A DNA stretch of 58,706 bases from JAYTQG01 sp043746815 (GTDB lineage Bacteria > Actinomycetota > Thermoleophilia > Miltoncostaeales > Miltoncostaeaceae). The notes below the pieces were generated by a model that was given only the letters and a program-made list of their open reading frames with translations, did no database searches and was not told the origin of the DNA. The position numbers and the translations under genes were made by a program. Shown here in pieces: positions 1 through 8,684 of this stretch. The stretch is from contig JAYTQG010000266.1 in assembly GCA_043746815.1 (NCBI GenBank), positions 1 to 58,706 of the forward strand, in the 5' to 3' direction. Positions within the stretch are counted from its first letter, which is position 1, and each line of letters begins with the position of its first letter.

Positions 1-122
1 TTGACCACGAAGGCGATGATGTACACCTGGGCCGCGGCGAATAGATACAGCCCGAGTCCAATGCCGATGACGGCAAGAAACGCGAGGGCAAACTTGGCGG
101 GCTGGTTCTTGGCGATGTTCAC
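1..122 (-). CDS. Small membrane protein, 3' end outside window
   Basis: The reading frame starts at a GTG (120-122) and runs off the left edge, leaving about 40 residues. It begins V-N-I-A-K-N-Q-P and then has one hydrophobic stretch (residues ~10-30, rich in Ala/Leu/Ile/Gly), so it is probably a single-pass or small multi-pass inner-membrane protein. It lies 47 bp downstream of secG on the same strand and may be co-transcribed with it. I do not recognise the family. The start is weakly supported, with no clear ribosome binding site. Confidence 0.4.
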   Translation of the reverse strand, partial: MNIAKNQPAKFALAFLAVIGIGLGLYLFAAAQVYIIAFVV

Positions 123-169
123 GGGCGGGATCCTATCGGCGTGCCCGGCGGCCCGCCCAGGGGCATTCG

Positions 170-403
170 TCAGAGCCGCTTGGTCAGGATGTAGGTCGTG
201 ACGAAGAACAGGACACTGAAGACCACCGTCAGGCGGTCCAGGTTTCGCTCGACGACGGCGGTCGAGCCACCGTGGGAGCCACCCGATCCACCGACGCCAA
301 AGGCGCCGGAAAGCCCGGCGTCGCGGCCGCTGTGCAAGAGCACGAGGAAGATGACGACGGCCGCGATGAGGGCGTGCAGAGTGATGAAAATGGCGTTGAT
401 CAC
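170..403 (-). CDS. secG: Preprotein translocase subunit SecG
   Basis: SecG is the small accessory subunit of the SecYEG channel and eases cycling of SecA-driven export through the plasma membrane. The 77-residue product has two hydrophobic segments (about residues 5-23 and 53-73) around a Gly/Ser-rich loop (GLSGAFG, then a GGSGGSHGG run), the usual SecG layout and length. I take the GTG at 401-403 as start, because an upstream ATG at 505 would add 34 unrelated residues overlapping oppF. It begins 29 bp after the oppF stop, so it may be the last gene of an oppD-oppF-secG transcript. Family identity is judged from topology and the conserved GLSG(A/G)FG loop. Confidence 0.85.
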   Translation of the reverse strand: MINAIFITLHALIAAVVIFLVLLHSGRDAGLSGAFGVGGSGGSHGGSTAVVERNLDRLTVVFSVLFFVTTYILTKRL

Positions 404-432
404 GGGCGGGAAGGTATCAGGCGGCTGGCTGG

Positions 433-1407
433 CTAGTCGTTTGGGAAGTGACAGGCGACCGCGTGGTCCCCTTCTGTCGTCAGGACGGGCGCCTCGGTGA
501 CGCAACGCTCCTGCCGCTTCGGGCAGCGGGGATGAAAGTGACAGCCACTCGGCGGGTTCGCCGGATTCGGGACGTCACCGCCGATGACAATCCGTGACCG
601 CTTGCGCTCGGCGACCGGATCCGGAATCGGAATCGCCGAGAGAAGCGCCTCGGTGTAGGGGTGGCGCGGATGCGCGTACAGCTCGTCGTTGCCGGCGATC
701 TCAACGATTTTGCCGAGGTACATCACCGCAACGCGGTCGGAGATATGACGGACCACCGACAGGTCATGGGCGACGAACAGGTACGTCAGTCCGAGGCGAT
801 CCTGGAGATCGGACAGGAGGTTGAGCACCTGCGCTTGGATCGAGACGTCGAGCGCCGAGACCGGCTCGTCGCAGATGACGAGCTTGGGTTCCAGGGCGAT
901 GGCGCGCGCGATGCCAATGCGCTGGCGCTGCCCGCCAGAGAACTCATGCGGGTAGCGGTTGTAGTGCTCGGGGTTCAGCCCCACGGTCGCGAGCAGCTCG
1001 CGCACCCGTTCACGGCGCTCGGCGCGCGCGCCCCCTTCGCTGCTCACGATGAGTGGCTCAGCGACGATGTTGCCGACGGTCATCCGCGGGTTTAGCGATG
1101 CGTACGGGTCCTGAAAGACGATCTGCATCTCGCGGCGCAGCGCGCGCATCGTGTCGCGGTTGGCGCCGAGGACGTCGTTTCCGTCGAAGCGCACTTCGCC
1201 TGAGGTGGCGTCTAACAGGCGCAGAACCACGCGCGCAGTGGTGGACTTGCCGCAGCCGGACTCCCCGACCAGTCCGAGCGTCTCGCCTGCGTTGACGTCG
1301 AAGCTCACGCCGTCCACGGCTCGGACGGCGCCCGTCGTGCGTTGCAGGAGTCCTGTCCGGATTGGGAAGTGCTTGACGAGGTCCCGAACCTCGAGGAGCG
1401 GGCTCAC
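433..1407 (-). CDS. oppF: Oligopeptide ABC transporter ATP-binding protein OppF/DppF
   Basis: One of the two cytoplasmic ATPases that drive peptide import. The 324-residue protein has Walker A GESGCGKST, the signature SGGQRQRIGIARA, a Walker B ending LVICDEPVSALD, and an H-loop in FVAHDLSVV. Its C-terminus carries the oligopeptide-transporter extension with cysteines (GCHFHPRCP...C), which in this family may bind an Fe-S cluster. The ATG start overlaps the oppD stop by 4 bp, so the two are translationally coupled. The matching permeases and binding protein lie across the exporter gene on the other strand. Whether the natural substrate is di- or oligopeptide cannot be read from sequence. Confidence 0.93.
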   Translation of the reverse strand: MSPLLEVRDLVKHFPIRTGLLQRTTGAVRAVDGVSFDVNAGETLGLVGESGCGKSTTARVVLRLLDATSGEVRFDGNDVLGANRDTMRALRREMQIVFQDPYASLNPRMTVGNIVAEPLIVSSEGGARAERRERVRELLATVGLNPEHYNRYPHEFSGGQRQRIGIARAIALEPKLVICDEPVSALDVSIQAQVLNLLSDLQDRLGLTYLFVAHDLSVVRHISDRVAVMYLGKIVEIAGNDELYAHPRHPYTEALLSAIPIPDPVAERKRSRIVIGGDVPNPANPPSGCHFHPRCPKRQERCVTEAPVLTTEGDHAVACHFPND

Positions 1408-2411
1408 GCGGCAGGTACCGCGAGCCGTTCGACCAGGGCTTCATCCACGCGCAGACAGGATGCCCGGTGGCCCTCGCCAACCTCGCACAGGCTCGGCCGT
1501 TCGTTGGCACACACCTCACCGGCAGACGGGCACCGTGGCCGGAACGAGCATCCCGATGGCAGCGCGATCAACGAGGGTGGGTTGCCCGGAATCGGAGTCA
1601 ACGGTGCGTGCCGGTCGCCATCGAGGCGTGGAATCGAATCCAGCAGGCCCCAGGTGTAAGGGTGCCGCGGCGCGCCAAACAGGGTGTCGGTATCGGACTC
1701 TTCCACGATTCGCCCGGCGTACATCACCGCAACTCGGTCGGCCATACGGGCGACAACACCCAGGTCGTGGGTAATCATGATGATCCCCGCTCCGACCTCG
1801 CCCTGCAGTCGTTGCAGCAGCTCCAGAATCTGCGCCTGGATCGTCACGTCCAGAGCGGTCGTCGGCTCGTCGGCAATGAGCAGTGCGGGGTCGCAGGCAA
1901 GGGCGATGGCGATCATGATGCGCTGGCGCTGGCCGCCGGAGAACTGGTGGGGATGATCGGCGAGGCGGCGCTCGCCGTCACCGATACCCACGAGCGACAA
2001 CAACTCGGCCGCGCGCGCTCCCGCGGCCCGCTTACCGAGTTTTGCGTGCAGCCGAAGGGGCTCGGTGATCTGACGGCCGATCGTGAAGACAGGGTTGAGC
2101 GCGGTCATCGGGTCCTGGAAGATCATCGCGATGTCGTTCCCGCGGATCCGACGCATCTCCTCGGGTTCCAGCGTCAGGAGTTCGCGTCCGCGCAGGCGCA
2201 CCGATCCGGCGGTCCGAGCCGGGGGACTCGGAAGGAGGCGCATCAGTGAGAGTGCCGTAACGCTCTTCCCTGAGCCAGACTCCCCCACAATGGCGAGCGT
2301 TTCGCCAGCCGCGACGCGCAAGCTGATCCCGTCAACAGCCCGCACGACGCCATCGGCGGTCGGAAAACTGACCGTGAGGTCATCGACTTCGAGAAGTCTT
2401 GGTGCTGCCAT
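1404..2411 (-). CDS. oppD: Oligopeptide ABC transporter ATP-binding protein OppD/DppD
   Basis: Second ATPase of the peptide importer, pairing with OppF. It has Walker A GESGSGKSV, signature SGGQRQRIMIAIA, Walker B LLIADEPTTALD and the C-terminal Cys motif GCSFRPRCP. I use the ATG at 2409-2411 (MAAPRLLEV). A GTG at 2427-2429 would add six residues and overlap the TAG of the upstream exporter gene; neither has a strong Shine-Dalgarno sequence. It ends inside the oppF start (4-bp overlap). Its upstream neighbour on this strand is an exporter, not an opp gene, which is an odd interruption of the opp locus. Confidence 0.92.
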   Translation of the reverse strand: MAAPRLLEVDDLTVSFPTADGVVRAVDGISLRVAAGETLAIVGESGSGKSVTALSLMRLLPSPPARTAGSVRLRGRELLTLEPEEMRRIRGNDIAMIFQDPMTALNPVFTIGRQITEPLRLHAKLGKRAAGARAAELLSLVGIGDGERRLADHPHQFSGGQRQRIMIAIALACDPALLIADEPTTALDVTIQAQILELLQRLQGEVGAGIIMITHDLGVVARMADRVAVMYAGRIVEESDTDTLFGAPRHPYTWGLLDSIPRLDGDRHAPLTPIPGNPPSLIALPSGCSFRPRCPSAGEVCANERPSLCEVGEGHRASCLRVDEALVERLAVPAA

Positions 2412-2428
2412 GACGTCGGATTGAAGCA

Positions 2429-4336
2429 CTACCGAGCACCGTCCGCCGTCAACCCGGGTGCGGCGCCGGAGGCTTCCCCCTCTTGAATGCCCGCTTTTGT
2501 TTGGGCCGACTCGCGTGCGAGCAGTTCAACGTAGCGTCCCCCTGCCTCCAGCAACTGTTCGTGAGTGCCAACCTCAGCCACGCGCCCGCGATCCAACACG
2601 ACGATCTGATCCGCGTTTCGAACTGTGGACAGGCGGTGGGCGATCGCAATCGTCGTCCGGCCGGCTGCGAGTGTCTCAATCGCCTCCTGGACCAGGCGCT
2701 CGGTCTGATTGTCAAGGGCCGACGTCGCCTCGTCCAGGACCAAGATCGGGGGATTGCGAAGAATGGTTCGGGCAATGGCTATGCGTTGCTTCTCACCTCC
2801 CGAGAAGCGGTATCCGCGCTCGCCAACCACCGTGTCGTAGCCCTCGGGTAGGGTCGAAATGAGGTCGTCGATTTGCGCCGCGGCGGCGGCTCTTTCGATC
2901 TCCTCGTCGGTTGCGTCGGGGCGGGCGAACCGGAGGTTGTCTCGGATCGTTGCGTGGAGGAGATATGTCTCCTGTGACACCACACCGACCGCGGCGACGA
3001 GGGCCTCGAACGTCAGCTGACGGACGTCGGTCCCGTCAATACTGATCCGCCCAGCGGTTGGATCGTAGAGTCGAGCCACCAAATAGGCGCAGGTCGTCTT
3101 TCCGGAGCCGGTCTCCCCGACCAATGCAGTGGTCGAACCCGCTGGGACGGTGAACGACACGCCGGTCAGCGTCGACAGACCACCTTCATAGCAGAAGTCC
3201 ACCTCCGTAAACGCCACATCGCCCGCAACTTGCTTCAGCGTATCGGTGCCCTCGACGATATCGACTGGCTGATCGAGGTACTCAAAAATTCGATCAAAGA
3301 GCGCAAGCGATGTCTGCACCTCAATCTGGACGCCAAGCAGCCGGTCGACAGGAAAGAACAGCTCAACCTGGAGGGTGGTAAACGCCACGAGCGTCCCGAC
3401 GGTGATCCCCGTGTCGCCGCGCGAGAGCGACCAACCGGCAAACCAATAGACCAGCGCGGGCATGATCGCGAAGGTCATCTGAATCGACGACATCATCCAG
3501 CGACCGCTCATACGACTACGGACCTCGAGATCCGCCAGGCGCTTGGACTCACCCGCGAATCGCTCTGCGAGGTCCGCGGAGCGTCCCATCGTCTTTCCCA
3601 GCAGGATCCCTGAGATCGAAAGCGACTCCTGGACAATCGATGAGACCTCAGCCAGTGAGATCTGACGCTCCGCGGTTATCTTGCGCCGCTGGGTTCCGAC
3701 GCGCCGAGTCAGCCAGACAAACAGGGGCAGCAACCCGAGGGCGAACACGGCGAGCTCGGTATCGAGCAAGAACATCGCTGTGGTCGTGGCGACGACCCGC
3801 GTTGCGCTCGCGAGCGCAGAGGTCGCCGTGGTTGCTAGGACGCTGTCAATACCGCCGATGTCGTTCGCGATCCGGCTTTGGACATCGCCGGTTCGTGTCC
3901 GCGTGAAAAACGCAAGGGACAGCCGTTGGAGGTGGCGGTAGACAGACGACCTCAAATCATGCATCACGCCCTGGCCGACTCTGTTCGAAATCAGCGACTG
4001 CCAAACACTGATCACGCCGTCCGCAACGGCGATTGCGACCATACCCGCTACCAACATCGCCAAGAGATCCATCCGCCGATTGGGGATCGCGTTGTCGAGA
4101 ACTTGGCGCAACAGAAAAGGGCTTGCCGCGGTCAGAAGGGCCGCGAACACGACGAGACAACAGACGCTAGTGAGCTGCCGACGATAGGGTCCGAAAAGCG
4201 CAGCGATCCGCCGAAAGTTGGATTCTGAAGGCCCCTTGACTGGCGGTGACCAGTTGCGATGGGGCTTGCGATTCGACCCTTGAGCGCCGGTTAACATTCC
4301 CTGGGTCAGTTCCAACAGCATTTCGTCACCGACCAA
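2429..4336 (-). CDS. Type-I ABC exporter (fused TM domain and ATPase)
   Basis: A 635-residue half-exporter of the MsbA/LmrA type, expected to work as a homodimer in the plasma membrane. The first ~40 residues are cytoplasmic. Six membrane segments span roughly residues 50-330. The nucleotide-binding domain has Walker A GETGSGKTT, signature SGGEKQRIAIART, Walker B ILVLDEATSALD and the H-loop AHRLST. There is no N-terminal C39 peptidase domain, so it would export but not cleave a leader peptide. It lies between oppD and oppA and is oriented with oppD. Because a class II lanthipeptide locus lies about 4 kb away in the same recombined block, a role as lanthipeptide exporter is possible, but this is inference; lipid or drug export fits equally well. 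Confidence 0.88.
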   Translation of the reverse strand: MVGDEMLLELTQGMLTGAQGSNRKPHRNWSPPVKGPSESNFRRIAALFGPYRRQLTSVCCLVVFAALLTAASPFLLRQVLDNAIPNRRMDLLAMLVAGMVAIAVADGVISVWQSLISNRVGQGVMHDLRSSVYRHLQRLSLAFFTRTRTGDVQSRIANDIGGIDSVLATTATSALASATRVVATTTAMFLLDTELAVFALGLLPLFVWLTRRVGTQRRKITAERQISLAEVSSIVQESLSISGILLGKTMGRSADLAERFAGESKRLADLEVRSRMSGRWMMSSIQMTFAIMPALVYWFAGWSLSRGDTGITVGTLVAFTTLQVELFFPVDRLLGVQIEVQTSLALFDRIFEYLDQPVDIVEGTDTLKQVAGDVAFTEVDFCYEGGLSTLTGVSFTVPAGSTTALVGETGSGKTTCAYLVARLYDPTAGRISIDGTDVRQLTFEALVAAVGVVSQETYLLHATIRDNLRFARPDATDEEIERAAAAAQIDDLISTLPEGYDTVVGERGYRFSGGEKQRIAIARTILRNPPILVLDEATSALDNQTERLVQEAIETLAAGRTTIAIAHRLSTVRNADQIVVLDRGRVAEVGTHEQLLEAGGRYVELLARESAQTKAGIQEGEASGAAPGLTADGAR

Positions 4337-4727
4337 CGCCAGCGACGAGTCGTCTGCCTTCGCCCAATTGCTGTCCGCCGGCGTCTGCTGGCGTCCGCTC
4401 CCAAGCGAGCCCTAACCGCGACACCTCGAAAGGGTTCCTGGTCAGCAATGCTGCCCACTTCCGAGCCCGGAACGGGCGCACCCGAAGTCGACGCGCAGAA
4501 GTCGACGCACCTGACATCAAGAAGTTCTCGGTCAGCCATGATCCGGATTCAAGCAGGAGAGGGAGATGTTCAGCCAAGACCTCGGTCTTGGCCGTCAACC
4601 CCAAGTCGACTAGTCTTCCCTTCCAGCGCGCAGTTTGCGCACTTTTGTTGGCCATCCCGGTCAAGTCGGGACACAAACAGCCGATGTCTGTCCCGGCACG
4701 TCAATGATGAATCAAGGGGGAACCCCG
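4337..4727. promoter_or_regulatory. Divergent intergenic region upstream of oppA and the exporter
   Basis: About 390 bp separate the divergent exporter and oppA genes, so promoters for both should lie here, but no convincing -35/-10 pair was found. An imperfectly spaced operator-like inverted repeat, CGGGACA (4667-4673) and TGTCCCG (4689-4695), lies 33 bp before the oppA start, with a nested shorter repeat just upstream (CCCG/CGGG). A 116-codon minus-strand frame through this region has no recognisable features and overlaps the exporter start; I do not call it. Confidence 0.4.
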
Positions 4728-6398
4728 ATGGCGCACTCGCGTCGACGCCGCAGTATCGCGATCACCGTACCCGCCGCACTCCTCGGAGCCGTGGCCATGG
4801 CGGGAAGCGCCATCGCAGTTTCAGGCAACCAGGTCATCATCGGCGAGGACCAAGACCTCCCGACGCTTAACTCAATCGCCTTCGGCGGAAACCAGGCATC
4901 GGTGAACCGCATCACCTGCCCGATCCAGTGCGAGAACCTGCTTGGGCTGAGCAACAAGTTTCAATACACCGCAGTGCTCGCGACTCGCGTTCCGTCGGGC
5001 AAGGACATCACGGTCAGCCCGAAGTTCACGGTGACCTTCCACATTCGCCCCGACGCGAAGTGGTCCGATGGGCAACCGGTGACGAGCAAAGACGTGAAGT
5101 TCACGTGGCAGAAGCAGCTCGACAAGAAGTTCAAGGTCGCTTCCCGTTCGGGTTGGGAAGAGATCACCGACATCAAGACTCCTGACGCAAAGACGGCGAC
5201 GCTCGTCTTCAAGCGGGTCTTTGTGCCTTGGCGGGACATCTTCAACCCCTCCGGTGGGGCCCGCTTGCTTCCCGAGCACATCTTGAAGGGCAAGGACCTG
5301 AATACGGTCTGGACGAACCCGGACCCGAAAGTGTTCATCGGGACCGGCCCGTTCCTCCTCAAGCAATACATCAAGGGCCAGCGGGTCATCCTTGAACGCA
5401 ACAAGAACTACTGGAACAAGAAGGCGCAGCCGAAAATCGACACGATCGTCGACCAAATTTTGAAGACGACGACCAGCCAAGCCGTCCAGCTGAAGTCCAA
5501 GGAAGTCAACTTCATCGAGTCCGGGGCCTTCGGCCAAGCGCTCCTTGATCTGAAGAGCATTAAGAACGTGAAAGTCGACTCGGTACCCAGCCTCACGTGG
5601 GAGCACCTGGCATTCAACTTTTCCGACCCGGTGGTCGGGGACGTCCACGTGCGCCGCGCGATCTCCTATGCGCTGAACCCAGCCGAGATCATCAAGACCT
5701 CGACCCTGGGCACGACGAGGCCGCTGTTCAGCTTCCTGATCCCGGAACAGGCGCCGTTCTACAAGCCGTCATGGAATCGGTACAAGCCGGACCCCGCAAA
5801 GGTCGACTCCGAGCTGAAGGCGGCCGGATACGCGAAGAACAATGGCTTCTACGAGAAGAACGGCCAGCCGCTGACAATTACGTTCACGACGATTGCTGGC
5901 AACAAGACACGAGAGACCAACTTCCAGCTCATCAAGGCTCAGCTTGAGGCAAACGGCATCAAGTTCGGCGACCCGGTCTTCTCGCCCCCAGACGTCCTCT
6001 TTGGACCAACCGGTCCGCTGAACACGGGGACGTACCAGGTTGCAGAGTTTGCCTTCCAGGGCAGCAGCGATCCGAGTCCGACCCAGCTCTTTGGCTCGGC
6101 GTACATCCCAACGGCGGCCAGCCCGTCCGGCCAAAACGTCTACCACATCAACGACCCCAACCTGGACAAGTTGCTCGCGGCCCAGGACAAGGAGATCAGT
6201 GTGGCGAAGCGGGTCGTGCTTGAGCAGAAGATTCAGGATCTGATGGCTGACCGGGACTACGTATTTCCGCTCTACCAGCGCCCGCAGGTTGACGCGTACG
6301 CATCGAATTTGAACGGGGCCGTCAACAACCCGTCGCAGATTGGTGGTACGGACGGAGCGCAAAACTGGTTCTACACGGGCGGCAAAGCCATCCGCTAG
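4728..6398 (+). CDS. oppA: Peptide ABC transporter substrate-binding protein (OppA/DppA type)
   Basis: Extracytoplasmic peptide receptor of SBP family 5. It has 556 residues with an N-terminal Sec signal (MAHSRRRRSIAIT, then an Ala/Gly-rich core). No lipobox cysteine was seen. Family-5 signatures include the sequence around PDAKWSDGQPVTSKDVKFTW, plus the INDPNLDKLL region near the C-terminus. The start chosen is the ATG preceded by a purine-rich AAGGGGGAA; an ATG at 4704 is an alternative. It heads the oppABC operon and is followed by an unusually perfect hairpin, which may let it be made in excess over the permeases. Confidence 0.93.
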   Translation: MAHSRRRRSIAITVPAALLGAVAMAGSAIAVSGNQVIIGEDQDLPTLNSIAFGGNQASVNRITCPIQCENLLGLSNKFQYTAVLATRVPSGKDITVSPKFTVTFHIRPDAKWSDGQPVTSKDVKFTWQKQLDKKFKVASRSGWEEITDIKTPDAKTATLVFKRVFVPWRDIFNPSGGARLLPEHILKGKDLNTVWTNPDPKVFIGTGPFLLKQYIKGQRVILERNKNYWNKKAQPKIDTIVDQILKTTTSQAVQLKSKEVNFIESGAFGQALLDLKSIKNVKVDSVPSLTWEHLAFNFSDPVVGDVHVRRAISYALNPAEIIKTSTLGTTRPLFSFLIPEQAPFYKPSWNRYKPDPAKVDSELKAAGYAKNNGFYEKNGQPLTITFTTIAGNKTRETNFQLIKAQLEANGIKFGDPVFSPPDVLFGPTGPLNTGTYQVAEFAFQGSSDPSPTQLFGSAYIPTAASPSGQNVYHINDPNLDKLLAAQDKEISVAKRVVLEQKIQDLMADRDYVFPLYQRPQVDAYASNLNGAVNNPSQIGGTDGAQNWFYTGGKAIR

Positions 6399-6410
6399 CG
6401 ACGTCGAGCG

Positions 6411-6447
6411 CGTTTGGGTGCGGATCAGGATGATCCGCACCCAAACG
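6411..6447 (+). terminator. Perfect 17-bp intercistronic hairpin between oppA and oppB
   Basis: Positions 6411-6427 are the exact reverse complement of 6431-6447, with a GGA loop. It lies 12 bp after the oppA stop and 17 bp before the oppB start. No run of T follows, so it is more likely an mRNA-stabilising or processing element or a partial attenuator than a full terminator. In known binding-protein operons such elements raise the amount of binding protein relative to the permeases; that role is inferred here. Confidence 0.75.
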
Positions 6448-6463
6448 GCCGGAGGCTCCTTCT

Positions 6464-7576
6464 GTGCTGACATACATCGCCCGCCGGTTCGCCGTCGCGA
6501 TCCCCACGCTGCTCGCGATCAGCTTCATCATGTTCGCGATCCTCTATCGGGCTGGCGATCCCCTTCAATCGTTGGGCGACATCCGAAAGCTTGATCGAGC
6601 GACCTACCAGTCGATCATCGCGGAAAACCACCTCAACGAGCCCCTCTTGGGCCAGTACTGGTACTGGCTCTCGGATGTCTTCCACGGGAACCTCGGGCGC
6701 TCGTTTAGGCCGACCGGCGGGCCCGTCTGGGACGAACTCACCCGGCGACTTCCCAAGAGCCTCGAGCTGTTGGGCACCTCACTCGTCGTGACGGTGCTGA
6801 TCGCGATCCCGTTGGGCGTGATTGGAGCGACTCGTCGCAATTCGACGATCGACAACGTAACGACCGGCATCTCCTACCTTGGCTTTGCGACACCCGCGTT
6901 CTTCGTTGGTGTCCTGCTTCAGATCTCGATGCTGAAGGTTCAGGACTCTGGCTGGGGAGTGCTTCTCCTGATCGTCGGCCTTGCGACCTTGCCCCTTTCG
7001 TTTCGGTCGCTTTCGCGCGGCCGCGGCATCCTCACTGCATGTCTATCTTGCGCCCTCGCAGCCGTCGGGGCGGTGACCCTATCGGCTCATCAGGGTGACC
7101 TGCTCCTCTATACCGCGCAGCTCACTTCAGCGGACAACAATTCGCTGCTGACCTTGGATCACCTTCGCCATTTGGTGCTGCCGGTTATCACCCTCTCCGT
7201 GATTTCGATCGCGAGTTGGAGCCGCTATCTGCGGGCGTCGATGTCGAACACGCTGAGCCAGGACTATCTGCGGACAGCGCGCGCGAAGGGTGTACCCGAA
7301 CGTTCGGTGATCTACTCGCACGGACTCCGTAACGCGCTGATCCCCCTGATCACGATCGCCGCACTCGATGCTGCGGCACTCTTTTCTGGCGCGGTGCTCA
7401 CCGAAACCGTCTTCGCATGGGACGGCGTTGGCGGCTGGCTTGTCGAGTCCGTGCGAAACCATGACATCCCGCCAGCCATGGCCATCATCATGCTCGGAGC
7501 GCTCATGGTCATCATCTTCAACTTGGTCGCGGATGTCTGCTACGCGATTGCCGACCCGAGGATCCGTCTCGGATGA
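6464..7576 (+). CDS. oppB: Peptide ABC transporter permease OppB/DppB
   Basis: Inner-membrane permease of the peptide importer, 370 residues. The N-terminus (LTYIARRFAVAIPTLLAISF) is typical of the DppB family. The conserved EAA loop that docks the ATPases appears as YLRTARAKGVPERSVIYSHGLRNALIP, located about residues 265-295. The GTG start has a good GGAGG eight bases upstream. It is longer than most DppB proteins (~310-330 aa) because of an extra hydrophobic insert around residues 155-220. Its stop overlaps the oppC start by 4 bp. Confidence 0.93.
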   Translation: MLTYIARRFAVAIPTLLAISFIMFAILYRAGDPLQSLGDIRKLDRATYQSIIAENHLNEPLLGQYWYWLSDVFHGNLGRSFRPTGGPVWDELTRRLPKSLELLGTSLVVTVLIAIPLGVIGATRRNSTIDNVTTGISYLGFATPAFFVGVLLQISMLKVQDSGWGVLLLIVGLATLPLSFRSLSRGRGILTACLSCALAAVGAVTLSAHQGDLLLYTAQLTSADNNSLLTLDHLRHLVLPVITLSVISIASWSRYLRASMSNTLSQDYLRTARAKGVPERSVIYSHGLRNALIPLITIAALDAAALFSGAVLTETVFAWDGVGGWLVESVRNHDIPPAMAIIMLGALMVIIFNLVADVCYAIADPRIRLG

Positions 7577-8514
7577 CAGGCACGGCCGTCACGCCTGAAC
7601 TGCTGGACCCGACGGACTTGTCGGGCACACCGACCGGAATCGTCGGTCGTACTCAGTTCCAGATCTTTTGGAACGCACTCAAACAGCACCGCCTGGGAAT
7701 CGCGGCGGCGGTGATTCTGGTCGTGATTGCGCTTGCCTGCATTTTCGTCCCAATCTTCTCGCCATATCACTTCAACACCCCGAACCCTGGACACGAGCGC
7801 GAGACACCCGGGTGGCACCATTTGTTCGGCACCGGCGACGTCGGGGAAGACCTCTTAGTCGGCGTTCTCTATGGCGGACGAACATCACTGGTCGTCGGGC
7901 TCGGCGTGGCGGCGGTCTCGACCATGCTTGGCGCCCTCCTCGGGGCGTTGGCGGGGTACTTTGGCGGATGGGTCGACGCGACGATATCTCGGATTACGGA
8001 GGTCTTCCTGACCGCCCCGCAACTCGCCGTCCTGATCGCTGTGGCCGCGGTCGTTCAGGGTTCGCTCACCCTCACCCTGATTATCGTCGTGATCGGAGCC
8101 CTCTCCTGGATGAACATCACACGCCTAATCCGCGCCGAATTCTTAGCACTCAAGGAGCGCGACTTCGTCGCCTCAGCGCGGGCGATGGGTGCCTCGCACT
8201 GGCGGATCATGTGGCGTCACCTGCTACCGAACTCTGTCTCTGTGCTCGTGGTCTCGGCCACGCTCACCGTGGGTACCGCGATTTTGACGGAATCGGCACT
8301 TTCGTTCCTCGGCATTGGCCTGAGCTACCTGAACAACCCCACGTGGGGCAACCTCCTCGATCGAGCCCAGGATGGTGTTCTCAGCGGAATCTGGTGGCCG
8401 ATCGTGTTTCCAGGGGCCGGGATTATTTTGACCGTTCTTTGTATCAACTGGGTGGGTGACGCCCTGAGCGACGCGCTCGATCCGCACAGCACGAGTGATG
8501 CCCATTCGGACTGA
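7573..8514 (+). CDS. oppC: Peptide ABC transporter permease OppC/DppC
   Basis: Second permease of the peptide importer, 313 residues, with the DppC N-terminal helix followed by the binding-protein-dependent transport domain. The EAA-type loop is around residues 190-220 (FVASARAMGASHWRIMWRHLLPN). Translation is coupled to oppB through an ATGA overlap. A second, truncated and diverged copy of its C-terminal half lies 6.3 kb downstream, beyond the lanthipeptide locus. About 170 bp without a recognised gene follow this stop before the mauE-like gene. Confidence 0.94.
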   Translation: MTGTAVTPELLDPTDLSGTPTGIVGRTQFQIFWNALKQHRLGIAAAVILVVIALACIFVPIFSPYHFNTPNPGHERETPGWHHLFGTGDVGEDLLVGVLYGGRTSLVVGLGVAAVSTMLGALLGALAGYFGGWVDATISRITEVFLTAPQLAVLIAVAAVVQGSLTLTLIIVVIGALSWMNITRLIRAEFLALKERDFVASARAMGASHWRIMWRHLLPNSVSVLVVSATLTVGTAILTESALSFLGIGLSYLNNPTWGNLLDRAQDGVLSGIWWPIVFPGAGIILTVLCINWVGDALSDALDPHSTSDAHSD

Positions 8515-8684
8515 GGGACGCATCCTCGACTCAGCTCGCGGTTCGTAACTCGATGGCAGAGACGGGCCCTGTAAGCTCGCCAGGTCGCTCGAACAAGTCG
8601 AGCGGCGCTCAAGGCAGGCCAACTCGACAATGACTTGGCGCGTGCCGTGTGACCTAGGGCTTTTTAGCCGCCCGGAGGACTGCG

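Noticed and set aside
1467..2249. Long plus-strand frame opposite oppD
   Set aside because: Antisense shadow of a conserved ABC ATPase gene with all motifs intact.
4326..4676. 116-codon minus-strand frame between the exporter and oppA
   Set aside because: No ribosome site, no recognisable motif, overlaps the exporter start, and it fills the region where two divergent promoters are expected.
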